Positions 56,595 through 64,000 of a DNA stretch of 64,000 nucleotides are shown piece by piece; the first letter of the stretch is position 1; each line of letters opens with the position of its first letter. Origin of the DNA: Roseomonas sp. (lineage in GTDB: Bacteria > Pseudomonadota > Alphaproteobacteria > Acetobacterales > Acetobacteraceae). The stretch is taken from contig JADCER010000001.1 in assembly GCA_020249925.1 (NCBI GenBank), positions 207,953-271,952 on the forward strand. The letters are read 5' to 3'. The notes beneath the pieces were generated by a model. That model saw nothing but the letters and a program-made list of their open reading frames with translations. It made no database searches and was not told the DNA's origin. A program made the translations under genes and the position numbers.

Positions 56595-57725
56595 ATGTCA
56601 AAGCAAGAAGATGGTGAGGTTGGTACCAACATAACCAGCACGAATAAGGCGGTTGACCGCCGGAGCTACCTGAAATCTGCCGCTGTGGGGGCGGCGGGCG
56701 TTGGGTCTGCCGCGCTGGCAGCGCCAAGCATCGCCCATGCGCAGAACCGGACTTTCCGGCTGAAGCTGCAGAGCAATTTTACGGGAATTGGCATTGAATC
56801 GCAGGACCGCGCCACGCGGCTTTTCGTTGAGCGCGTCAACCGAATGTCGGGCGGGCGTATCGAGATCACGAATTTCAATGCCGAAGTTTTGCTTGGTATT
56901 GGTGAGACTTTTCGTGGTGTGAGCTCTGGTGTGGCGGAACTCGCGATAACGGCACCTATCTATCACCGTGGTATAGTACCTGTCGCCGAGTATCTTTGGG
57001 CGGTACCTTTCTTTCCCTTCACCAACCTTGAGTTCTATGAATTGATCTACCAATTCATGGGCATCAAGGAAGTGTTTCAGGAGGCCTATCGGCCTCATAA
57101 TGTCGCACACCTCACTTATGTGTGTTCCGATGAGTGGGGTGCCATGGTGTCAACCCGGCCCGTTGCGAAATATGCCGATTTCCGCGGCATGAAGGTGCGC
57201 GCCTTCGGCATATGGGCGGATTGGCTGGTGCATAATGGCGCCTCAATCGTGACGGTGCCCGGCGGTGAAGTCTATACGGCCATCCAGACACGTATTCTGG
57301 ACGCGGCTGCCTTCGGGTCCCCGGATGCCTGGGCTGGCATGAAAATGCACGAGGTTTGCAAGTATTATATCAACCCGTCAGTCGTTCCCTATGACGTGAC
57401 TGAGGTCATTATGAATCAGCGCGTTTTCAATTCTATGCCGCCGGACCTGCAGGAGGTGATGATCTCCGCATCACGGGTGATGAACTGCGACATTTCAGCC
57501 CTTACGATCCCGACCGATGTGCGTGGCCGCAAGAGGCTTGCTGACGGCGGCATGCAAACAATCATGATTCCTGACGATGAATTGGTGCGAGCAGCCGATT
57601 GGTGCTGGAACCGCTTCATCGGGATGAGAGGCCGGATACCCTTCGTCGATCGGGTCATTGATATCTATTCAAATGCCCGGCAGGTCTACAAGGATTATTA
57701 CGGTCCGAAGCGCTTGCCCGTTTGA
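56595..57725 (+). CDS. TRAP transporter substrate-binding protein (system 3, TakP-like)
   Basis: Periplasmic receptor, 376 residues, with an unusually long N-terminal extension before a Tat leader (VDRRSYLKSAAVGAAG, ending SIAHAQ at about 50). CAGGAGG precedes the ATG. The ligand Arg lies in FRGMKVRAFGIWADW (about 196-210); PGGEVYTAIQTRILDAAAFG marks the family. Composition is AT-richer than the genes before it. An 11-bp stem-loop follows 11 bases after the stop and separates it from dctQ. Confidence 0.88.
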   Translation: MSKQEDGEVGTNITSTNKAVDRRSYLKSAAVGAAGVGSAALAAPSIAHAQNRTFRLKLQSNFTGIGIESQDRATRLFVERVNRMSGGRIEITNFNAEVLLGIGETFRGVSSGVAELAITAPIYHRGIVPVAEYLWAVPFFPFTNLEFYELIYQFMGIKEVFQEAYRPHNVAHLTYVCSDEWGAMVSTRPVAKYADFRGMKVRAFGIWADWLVHNGASIVTVPGGEVYTAIQTRILDAAAFGSPDAWAGMKMHEVCKYYINPSVVPYDVTEVIMNQRVFNSMPPDLQEVMISASRVMNCDISALTIPTDVRGRKRLADGGMQTIMIPDDELVRAADWCWNRFIGMRGRIPFVDRVIDIYSNARQVYKDYYGPKRLPV

Positions 57726-57736
57726 CGATATTCGAA

Positions 57737-57774
57737 TGATGAAGCCGTTCTGTTTATTCAGTTCGGCTTCATCA
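57737..57774 (+). promoter_or_regulatory. Stem-loop between receptor and dctQ of TRAP system 3
   Basis: TGATGAAGCCG (57737-57747) pairs with CGGCTTCATCA (57764-57774). Inside, CTG pairs with CAG around TTTATT, giving a long two-part stem. No T-run follows. It lies 11 bases after the receptor stop and 123 bases before dctQ, so it can limit read-through or protect the receptor message. Confidence 0.75.
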
Positions 57775-57897
57775 AGACGGAACGATGAGCAGTGGGCCGG
57801 TCCAATCTGGCGCATGCTGTCCAGAACCAAGGTGCAGCGCGAAGCATGCGATGGCGCAACGCCACTTGCGACAACCCAAGGAAATGAGGACTGAAAA

Positions 57898-58461
57898 ATG
57901 GCAGTGATCGAAGCCTATCTTCGTTTTACGGATTGGCTAAACGCCAAATTCGCCTGGATTGTCGCTTTCATGATTTGCCCAATGCTTTTCATTATGGTTT
58001 GGGAAATCGTGATGCGCTATTTCCTGAATTCGCCAAGTCATTGGGCATATGAAATGTCCCTCTTTATCTTTGGTGCTTACATCGTTCTTGGTGGTGCATA
58101 TACTTATCTTGCTGGCGGGCACATCAATGTGGACATCATCTGGGGGCGGCTTCCTGTAAGGGGGCGTGCGCTGGTGGATGTTCTGACAAGCGTTTTCGCC
58201 TTTCTTTATCTCGGCGTTCTCTTTTGGGTTTCGCTGGAAATCACGATTAACTCCTGGCAGATCGGTGAGACGACCATGTCGCACTGGAAGCCAATCTACT
58301 ATCCTGTACGTACCACCCTGCCTGTCGGTTGCTTCCTTTTCCTGATGCAGGTTCTGGCACAATTGATCCGCAATATCGCTATCCTGGCCAAGGGGTACGA
58401 TGTTTTCCCCATCAGAACCTATGTGCCTGGCGGCACGTCTGACTCAACACCTGTCGGCTAA
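57898..58461 (+). CDS. TRAP transporter small permease DctQ (system 3)
   Basis: Small membrane subunit, 187 residues, four membrane segments. WEIVMRYFLNSPSHWAYEMS (about 36-55) is the conserved DctQ region, and GGHINVDIIWGRL (about 77-89) the second. Start at ATG 57898 with AAATGAGGA-type purines upstream. It is followed by dctM after 54 bases. Base composition is AT-richer than TRAP systems 1 and 2. Confidence 0.9.
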   Translation: MAVIEAYLRFTDWLNAKFAWIVAFMICPMLFIMVWEIVMRYFLNSPSHWAYEMSLFIFGAYIVLGGAYTYLAGGHINVDIIWGRLPVRGRALVDVLTSVFAFLYLGVLFWVSLEITINSWQIGETTMSHWKPIYYPVRTTLPVGCFLFLMQVLAQLIRNIAILAKGYDVFPIRTYVPGGTSDSTPVG

Positions 58462-58515
58462 TCACACCATGATTGACCCGACGCGAAACAAGAACACCCT
58501 TGCCGGAGACTCCAG

Positions 58516-59835
58516 ATGCTTGCGCTAGGCCCGGAATGGCTCACGATTATCCTTTTTGGTAGCCTGGTGCTGCTGCTTGCTGCGGGGCTGCCCTTGGTAT
58601 TCGCCATTGGCGGCGTCGCCACGTTTTTCATCATTATCCTTTGGGGACCGCATGCGCTGCCCGTCCTGGCCAATCGAACTTACATGGCCATGGATATGTT
58701 TCTTCTTGTGGCTGTGCCCATGTTCATCTTTATAGGTGCGATGCTGCAACGATGTGGCATCGCTGAGGATATGTATGAGCTCATGTATCACTGGATGGGC
58801 GGGCTGCGTGGCGGGCTTGCTGCCGGTACCGTGCTCATCTGCACCATGTTTGCGGCGATGGTGGGCATCAGCGGTGCCGCCACAACATCAATGGGATTGA
58901 TCGCGCTGCCTTCCATGCTCAAGCGTGGCTACAGCAAAAGAATTGCCATTGGCTGCATTTCTGCAGGCGGATCACTTGGTATTCTGATACCGCCCAGTGT
59001 CCTGATGATCATTCTGGCGCTGACATCGCGGGTTTCGGTCGGCCAGATGTTTATCGCCGGCATTCTGCCTGGGCTGATGCTGAGCGCCCTGTTCGTGGCC
59101 TATATTCTGATACGCTCCTATATCCAAAAGGATATTGGGCCAGCGGTTCCTGTGGAGGCGAGGCTGCCACTGCGCGAGAGAATGAGACTTCTGGTGGCGT
59201 TATTGCTGCCCATTGGTCTTATCTTTGCCGTCATGGGGTCCATGTTTTTTGGGATTGCAACGCCAAGTGAGGCTTCGGCGATTGGTGCGCTTGGTGCAAT
59301 CGTCAGTGCTGCGCTGAAGCGCACCTTGACCCGGGCCAATTTCAGCGCGGCGCTTTTCATCACCCTGAAACTGAGTGCCATGGTGATCTGGATTGTTTTT
59401 GCCGCTTCCGCCTTTACCTCTCTTTATGCGGTCACGGGCGCTTCCTCCCTTGTCAGTACGCTAATCAAGGGAGTGGGGGATCCCTGGATGGTCATCATTA
59501 CCATGATGCTGATCCTGTTTGTGCTTGGCATGTTTTTCGACCCTGCTGGCATTGTGCTTCTGACGGCGCCGATCTTTTTCCCGATCGTCATCTCGCTCGG
59601 TTTCGATCCGCTGTGGTTTGCCATTCTCTTCGTGATCAATATGGAATTGGCTTACCTGACCCCACCTTTCGGGTTCAACCTGTTCTATATGAAGGCAGTG
59701 GCTCCACCCAGCATCACGATGATGGATATCTACAAATCGCAGACACCCTTCGTCCTGCTGATGATCCTTGGTCTTGTCCTGTGCATGATCTTTCCGGGAA
59801 TCATCACCTGGTTGCCCAGCCTGATGACGTCATGA
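58516..59835 (+). CDS. TRAP transporter large permease DctM (system 3)
   Basis: Main membrane subunit, 439 residues, about twelve membrane segments. Hallmarks are GISGAATTSMGLIALPSM (about 116-133), LIPPSVLMIILAL (about 156-168) and FGIATPSEASAIGALGAIV (about 246-264). FFDPAGIVLLTAPIFFP (about 340-356) is the second-half repeat. It starts at ATG 58516 after a GGAGAC site and continues into an SDR gene 104 bases later, with a stem-loop in between. Confidence 0.92.
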   Translation: MLALGPEWLTIILFGSLVLLLAAGLPLVFAIGGVATFFIIILWGPHALPVLANRTYMAMDMFLLVAVPMFIFIGAMLQRCGIAEDMYELMYHWMGGLRGGLAAGTVLICTMFAAMVGISGAATTSMGLIALPSMLKRGYSKRIAIGCISAGGSLGILIPPSVLMIILALTSRVSVGQMFIAGILPGLMLSALFVAYILIRSYIQKDIGPAVPVEARLPLRERMRLLVALLLPIGLIFAVMGSMFFGIATPSEASAIGALGAIVSAALKRTLTRANFSAALFITLKLSAMVIWIVFAASAFTSLYAVTGASSLVSTLIKGVGDPWMVIITMMLILFVLGMFFDPAGIVLLTAPIFFPIVISLGFDPLWFAILFVINMELAYLTPPFGFNLFYMKAVAPPSITMMDIYKSQTPFVLLMILGLVLCMIFPGIITWLPSLMTS

Positions 59836-59876
59836 TCCCTCAGCCGGAAAACAATAACGGTACTGAGGTATGCTTG

Positions 59877-59903
59877 CTGGGGGAAGAATTCGACTTCCCC
59901 CAG
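59877..59903 (+). promoter_or_regulatory. Stem-loop between dctM and the SDR gene
   Basis: CTGGGGGAAG (59877-59886) pairs perfectly with CTTCCCCCAG (59894-59903) around AATTCGA. Only TTG follows, so full termination is unlikely; it probably tunes SDR expression relative to the transporter or protects the message. Confidence 0.65.
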
Positions 59904-59939
59904 TTGTGCTGCGGGTCAGGCGTTTGAGGAAAACAACAC

Positions 59940-60716
59940 ATGGAGATGCGTTTCAAGGGTAAGACTGCCGTCATCACTGGTGGTGCATCCGGCATCGGTC
60001 TTGCGATCGCACGGCGTTTTACCCAGGAAGGCGGCAAGGTTGTTGCTAATGATATCAACCCAGAGCGTATCGCCGCGCTGGCCGCGGAATTGGGAGAAGC
60101 CGGCCTTGCGATGGTGGGTGACGTCACGCGAGAGGAAGATGTGGCTTCCTTATTCTCGACCGCGCTTGACCGTTTTGGCGCAGTGGATGCAAGTTTTCAT
60201 GTCGCTGGTGCGAATAGGCACGCCTATATCGCGCGCATGGCGGAGGCTGATTGGGATTTCACGATCAATCTTTGCCTGAAGGGCGTGATGTTTGCCATGA
60301 AACACGCGGCGCAAGCGATGCTGAAGCAGGGCCATGGTGCCATGGTGAATATCGCTTCCCTGAATGCACATGTACCCATGCATGCAGGGGCCGCCTATTC
60401 AACCGCCAAGGCCGGGGTTGAAATGCTGACCAAGAATGGCGCGCTGGAACTCACACCCAGCGGCATTCGCGTTAATGCCATTCTCCCTGGGCTTGTTCAG
60501 ACGCCACTAACCAAGCGCCTATTTGAAAATGCGGAGATCCACGCCGCCTTTATGGAACGCATCCCACAGGGCCGCGCCGCACAGCCAGAGGAAATTGCCG
60601 CACCGGCGCTGTTCCTGGCGAGTGCGGATGCCAGCTATATCTCCGGCGCGTCCCTGCTGGTTGATGGCGCTTGGGCGGTGAGCGGCTATCCCGACATGCG
60701 GCCCTGGCGCAATTGA
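59940..60716 (+). CDS. Short-chain dehydrogenase/reductase
   Basis: Classical SDR oxidoreductase, 258 residues. The cofactor motif is TGGASGIGLAIA (about 14-25), with an Asp at the end of strand 2 (VANDINPER) favouring NAD(H). The catalytic set is Ser in NIASLNAHVP (about 138-147) and YSTAKAG (Tyr about 154, Lys about 158). Start at ATG 59940 (an alternative ATG at 59946). It probably oxidises the hydroxy-compound brought in by TRAP system 3; this is inferred from linkage. Confidence 0.9.
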   Translation: MEMRFKGKTAVITGGASGIGLAIARRFTQEGGKVVANDINPERIAALAAELGEAGLAMVGDVTREEDVASLFSTALDRFGAVDASFHVAGANRHAYIARMAEADWDFTINLCLKGVMFAMKHAAQAMLKQGHGAMVNIASLNAHVPMHAGAAYSTAKAGVEMLTKNGALELTPSGIRVNAILPGLVQTPLTKRLFENAEIHAAFMERIPQGRAAQPEEIAAPALFLASADASYISGASLLVDGAWAVSGYPDMRPWRN

Positions 60717-61504
60717 AGGGCCCCAAACCAAGGAGAGGTGGCGCAGATATTCTGGGGCAGGTGCTGGGGCCGGCGAAGTGTAGGTATTTGCACTTTGATT
60801 GAGGATCGCTTTTGGGTTCAGTTCTCGCGGGTACAAATTTTGATGTTCTTGTGCCTGGAAGATCATCTTCGCGGAGGCGGTAAAGCCTCTCCTTCCTCGC
60901 TCTTCGATGTAGGACCAGCCTGTGGGTGTTTCGTCCCCCAACGCGCCGGCGCGCCGAGTTCGGGTTGATGCCCATTTCGTCTCGACAGGGCGAGAGAATC
61001 GTCACGCAATCGGCAAGGCCGCCAAAATTCTAAGCTGTCGAAAAACAATGATTTTTTTAACTGAACCGGTTTCGGTTGGGTTCTGTCGGCTTCACAAATT
61101 CCTGTGAAACCTTCTAAAAAACGCAGGCCATTTTCAGCCCTAGCACCATTTCGCGACGAAAAGCTGGCGGAGGGAGAGGACACATCCTCTAACTCTCTGA
61201 TAAGCCGAGGCGAATCGTCCACAACTCCCGCCCATTCCGTCGCATTTTCTCGTATGCGCAGATTTACTCTGATCGCGCGAGTGGAACTGTAGCGAACTTC
61301 TGCGTATTAGCGGAGGAGCGGAAATTGGCCGCGGGAGTTCTGCTCTGGTTCCTGCGCGGGTGCTGGGTATATTTTGCAGGTCCAAGCTCTTTCCGGCTAC
61401 ACGGAGACGATATCAATCGCGAGAGATAGATGACCCGCTTCCATCTGATCATGAAGTAGGGCAAAAAGTCGCTGCAACCGTCGCGTACAGGGAAAAATTC
61501 TAGA
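60717..61504. other. 788-base AT-richer region without a recognisable gene
   Basis: All frames here are short and overlap each other without family resemblance. The composition is AT-richer than the flanking housekeeping regions, with a T-run near 61050 and a GAACCGGTTTCGGTTGGGTTC stretch with partial symmetry near 61061-61080. It probably holds the promoter of the XRE-protease gene and decayed foreign sequence. I saw no tRNA, no repeat of the tRNA-Ser end and no clear terminator for the SDR gene. Confidence 0.5.
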
Positions 61505-62680
61505 GTGTCTCGATCTTCGCCGATTGTAAGTTTGACGCCGTCGGTCCTGAAATGGGCTCGCGAAAGCGCGAACATGACCACGGCTGATGTCGCCGTGCGA
61601 CTCAAGAAGGCGGTCGGACTCATTGAAGCATGGGAGAGCGGTGAGGACGCGCCGACCTATTCACAGTTGGAGACGCTTGCGTACGAAGTCTACAAGCGCC
61701 CACTGGCTCTGTTCTTCATGCCTGCGCCACCAGATGAGCCGGAGCCTCGCGCCGAGTTTCGGTCATTGCCGGATGGCGATTTGAGCCATCTGTCACGCGA
61801 GACGGCCTTTTTGATCCGGAAAGCTCGTGCCTTTCAGTCTGCCCTGATCGAACTGTATGGAGATCGGAACCCGGTCGTGGAGCCTATATGGCGACAAGTG
61901 CGGGTGAAATTGCGCGGCGATGTCGTGCAGCAGGCTGCGCGTATTCGGCAGGTACTGGGCGTTAGCCTCGATGACATCGCTCGGCAGGGTGACGACGACA
62001 GCGCCTTGAAACTGTGGCGGCGTGCTATCGAGCGCGGCGGCATTCATGTCTTCAAGGAGAGCTTCAAGCAGCGGGAATTCTCTGGTTTCTGCCTTTGGCA
62101 TCCTGAATTCCCGGTTATCCTGATCAACAACAGCACGACCAAAACCAGACAGGTTTTCAGCCTGCTACATGAACTGGCACATGTTCTGTGTGACCGAAGC
62201 GGGATCAGCCGATTTGATGATCGGGGCATCGACGAACTTCCCCAGCCTGACCGGGCTGTCGAGCGCTTCTGCAACGCGCTGGCTGGAGAAATCCTCGTGC
62301 CCGTGGCGGACTTTGCTGTTGTAGCTGGCGTGTTTGCACCTGAAAGGGCAAGCGACGAGCAATTCGCCGCATTGGCTGCTCGTTATCGCGTCAGCCGGAG
62401 CGTAATCCTGCGCCAGTTCGTTGAGCGCGGCGCGGTAACCATGGACTTCTACCTCGCGAAGGATCGCGAGTGGGCGGAGCAACTCCGTAAAGCGGGAGGC
62501 GCGGGTGGCAGCTATTACAACACGCAGGGTTCTTATCTGAGCGAGCAATTCCTTCGCGAAGTGGTTTCCCGATACACGCGCCGCCTTCTGACCAAGACCG
62601 AAGCGGCAGACTTGATTGGCGTGAAGCCGCGCAATTTCGAACGGTTTGAAGACTTGGTGCTGCGGGGTACCGCGGCGTGA
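61505..62680 (+). CDS. XRE-family regulator with ImmA/IrrE zinc-protease domain
   Basis: A 391-residue fusion of an N-terminal Cro/C1-type helix-turn-helix (about 10-72, with LIEAWESGEDAPTYSQLETLA) and a C-terminal ImmA/IrrE (COG2856) metallopeptidase. The zinc motif is LLHELAHVL (H222, E223, H226), with FCNALAGEILVP downstream supplying the third ligand region. The start is GTG at 61505. Its stop overlaps the next gene (GTGA), so the two are translationally coupled. In known cases such proteins act as antitoxin or phage-repressor-cleaving regulators; here it pairs with a PIN-like DUF4411 protein. Confidence 0.9.
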   Translation: MSRSSPIVSLTPSVLKWARESANMTTADVAVRLKKAVGLIEAWESGEDAPTYSQLETLAYEVYKRPLALFFMPAPPDEPEPRAEFRSLPDGDLSHLSRETAFLIRKARAFQSALIELYGDRNPVVEPIWRQVRVKLRGDVVQQAARIRQVLGVSLDDIARQGDDDSALKLWRRAIERGGIHVFKESFKQREFSGFCLWHPEFPVILINNSTTKTRQVFSLLHELAHVLCDRSGISRFDDRGIDELPQPDRAVERFCNALAGEILVPVADFAVVAGVFAPERASDEQFAALAARYRVSRSVILRQFVERGAVTMDFYLAKDREWAEQLRKAGGAGGSYYNTQGSYLSEQFLREVVSRYTRRLLTKTEAADLIGVKPRNFERFEDLVLRGTAA

Positions 62681-63144
62681 TCTACGTTTTTGATACGAAT
62701 TCCTTTTCCGAGATGAGCCCTCTGCTTCCAGATGTCTTTCCTGCATTCTGGGTGCGGTTCGAGGCGGCGGTTATTGCCGGTGAGGTAACGTCAACACGCG
62801 AAGTGCTGCGCGAACTCGGCGCCGGTCCGAATAATCATGTGCTGGAGTGGTGCAGCCGTAACAAAACAATTTTTACAACGCCTAACGCTACTGAGACATC
62901 GTTCCTTCCCCGCATCTTCGTGGTTCCCCATTTCCAGCAGATCATAAGTGAGAAGGCGCGCCTACGCGGCACTCCGGTTGCAGACCCGTTTATCATTGCG
63001 CGTGCTCACGCGCTGGGCGGAACTGTGGTGACAGAGGAAAGCCCCCGCCCGAACAAGCCGAATATTCCCGCCATTTGCCAGCACTTCGGGATCCCCTGCA
63101 TGAAGCTTGGCGACTTCTTGCGGGCAATGCGCTGGACATTTTGA
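62677..63144 (+). CDS. DUF4411 family PIN-like protein (putative toxin)
   Basis: A 155-residue protein with the PIN-domain acidic set: D6 in YVFDTNSF, E42 and E46 in STREVLRELG, D103 in VADPFIIARA and E120 in VVTEES. PIN proteins are Mg-dependent RNases and common toxins. It starts with GTG overlapping the stop of the XRE-protease gene by four bases. The C-terminal KPNIPAICQHFGIPCMKLGDF is typical of DUF4411. Toxic activity is inferred, not shown by sequence. The gene ends 69 bases before the CCA end of tRNA-Ser. Confidence 0.87.
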   Translation: MIYVFDTNSFSEMSPLLPDVFPAFWVRFEAAVIAGEVTSTREVLRELGAGPNNHVLEWCSRNKTIFTTPNATETSFLPRIFVVPHFQQIISEKARLRGTPVADPFIIARAHALGGTVVTEESPRPNKPNIPAICQHFGIPCMKLGDFLRAMRWTF

Positions 63145-63212
63145 TACTTGTGGAACAGCGACGGTGCGCAATCCTTCGTAGGTCATCGCAGTTCAGCGAA
63201 AATCTGCGAAAA

Positions 63213-63302
63213 TGGCGGATGGGGTGGGATTCGAACCCACGGTAGGCTTGCACCTACGCCGGTTTTCAAGACCGGTGCCTTAAACCGCTCGGCCACCCAT
63301 CC
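63213..63302 (-). tRNA. tRNA-Ser (anticodon UGA)
   Basis: On the minus strand a class II tRNA of 90 bases folds with acceptor stem GGATGGG/CCCATCC, discriminator G, and an encoded CCA (63213-63215). The anticodon loop is CTTGAAA (anticodon TGA), there is a long variable arm (GTAGGTGCAAGCCTAC), and the T-arm is GTGGG-TTCGAAT-CCCAC. The 3' end faces the XRE-protease/DUF4411 pair, a typical place for integrated elements. Confidence 0.97.
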
Positions 63303-63350
63303 TCACGCCTTGCAGCGAAACCACGCCGCAAGGCCAAGAAGTCACGCCGC

Positions 63351-64000
63351 CTATTCGCCCGCCATGCGCTGCGCGACAAGGGGGGCACCAAGGCGCATCA
63401 GCGCATTCACATCGCCCGCTTGGTCAAGCCCAATCACCGCGTCGGCCAATTGCTTGGCGCGCTCAGCCCCCAGCACCGCATCGGCCAGGCCATGGAACTT
63501 GGCGCGAAGCTCGGCTTCCGTCAGGAAGTTATCGGGCTCGCCCTTCGGGATCTTGATGTGGCGGACAAAATTTTGGCCGCGGGCCTTGATGGTCAGCTTA
63601 CCCGACATGAAGGTCGGGAATTCCGCCTGCACATCGGCGTCTTCTTCGGGCATGATCTTCGGCATCAGCGCGCGGATATCCTTATCCTGCAACCAGGCAT
63701 AGGAATCCCAGCCGAAATGCCCGCGTGCCAGGGCGCAAGCCACCACGAAGGGCCCGCTGAACTGCCCATCCACGATATTCTGCGGGTTCTGCTTATACGC
63801 GCGCGGCGCGCCCACCAGCAGCATGCCCTTATTCGGCAGGCCCATGGTGACACTTTCGATTTCCTCAACCTTCAGGCCAAGCTCGGCACGCAGCGCCAGC
63901 GCGGCATCCACACTCGCATGGCCATAGCGGCAGGAAGGATAAGGCTTCACGGCGGTCTGCATCAGCTCCCACGCCTTGCCCAGATCCTGCAAAACGCGCT
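63351..64000 (-). CDS. MmgE/PrpD family protein, C-terminal part (5' end outside window)
   Basis: The frame is open to the window edge; about 215 C-terminal residues are visible. KPYPSCRYGHASVDAAL (about 16-32 of the visible part) is the MmgE/PrpD signature, followed by the small C-terminal domain with a FSGPFVVACALARG helix. Members include 2-methylcitrate dehydratase and cis-aconitate decarboxylase. Unlike PrpD of the methylcitrate cycle, no prpB/prpC is visible nearby, so the substrate is open. Confidence 0.85.
   Translation of the reverse strand, partial: RVLQDLGKAWELMQTAVKPYPSCRYGHASVDAALALRAELGLKVEEIESVTMGLPNKGMLLVGAPRAYKQNPQNIVDGQFSGPFVVACALARGHFGWDSYAWLQDKDIRALMPKIMPEEDADVQAEFPTFMSGKLTIKARGQNFVRHIKIPKGEPDNFLTEAELRAKFHGLADAVLGAERAKQLADAVIGLDQAGDVNALMRLGAPLVAQRMAGE

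Noticed and set aside
63213-63302. Attachment-site duplication of the tRNA-Ser 3' end
   Set aside because: I looked for a second copy of the T-arm and acceptor sequence in 55.7-63.2 kb and found none, so integration at this tRNA is only suggested by position.
63351-63992. Complete PrpD-like ORF starting at 63992
   Set aside because: The start is only a TTG inside the gene; the frame stays open to the window edge and the large N-terminal domain is missing, so the gene is partial.

Overview
The window is a piece of a GC-rich alphaproteobacterial chromosome, most likely from the Acetobacteraceae (Roseomonas-like). I infer this from the rhizobial/rhodospirillal-type mdh-sucCD-sucAB run, an alphaproteobacterial LexA box (GTTC-N7-GTTC) upstream of recA, a BamE gene beside a ubiquinol-cytochrome c chaperone and YceD, and a very large set of periplasmic solute receptors. 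There are seven Bug/TctC-type receptors, three TRAP systems and one ABC carbohydrate importer. No taxonomic marker was searched, so the family is inference.

Layout. 1-2.2 kb: end of alr, then mlaE and mlaF (lipid ABC transporter). 2.2-11.2 kb: a nitronate monooxygenase facing a catabolic-looking run of ThDP enzyme, ABC sugar-type importer (ATPase, binding protein, two permeases), 2-hydroxyacid dehydrogenase and crotonase. 11.1-17.7 kb: MFS carrier, YqhA-like membrane protein, TRAP system 1 with its receptor gene convergent to its membrane genes, and an orphan Bug receptor. 17.7-18.8 kb: recA. 19-25.5 kb: hyuB-hyuA-Bug operon and a GT4 glycosyltransferase. 25.6-37.8 kb: zapE, mdh, sucC, sucD, sucA, sucB, a strong terminator, two tandem-duplicated Bug genes on the other strand, then lpd. 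37.8-45.9 kb: a long minus-strand run EamA, MBL-fold enzyme, LctP-like permease, Bug, TRAP system 2, AlkA-type glycosylase. 46-54.5 kb: ketopantoate-reductase-like protein, M20 peptidase, Asp/Glu-racemase-like protein, bamE, CBP3-type chaperone, yceD, a second AlkA-type glycosylase, a lipoprotein and two more Bug genes. 54.6-60.7 kb: OYE-family reductase, a serine-recombinase remnant, then TRAP system 3 with an SDR dehydrogenase. 60.7-64 kb: an AT-richer islet with an XRE-ImmA/IrrE protease plus DUF4411 PIN-like pair beside tRNA-Ser(UGA), and the end of an MmgE/PrpD gene.

How it works together. The core is a TCA-cycle segment (malate dehydrogenase, succinyl-CoA synthetase, 2-oxoglutarate dehydrogenase E1/E2/E3). 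It is embedded in accessory uptake modules for carboxylates, sugar acids and similar small molecules whose products would feed that cycle. No TctA/TctB membrane partner is present for any of the seven Bug receptors.

The most unusual non-coding signals are these. (1) A two-hairpin, roughly 103-bp dispersed repeat occurs twice, in opposite orientation. (2) A stem-loop sits between the receptor gene and the membrane genes in three different importer operons; one of these stem-loops is a copy of the repeat. (3) A GTTC-N7-GTTC LexA box lies about 180 bp upstream of recA. I saw no CRISPR array, no intact insertion sequence and no rRNA.
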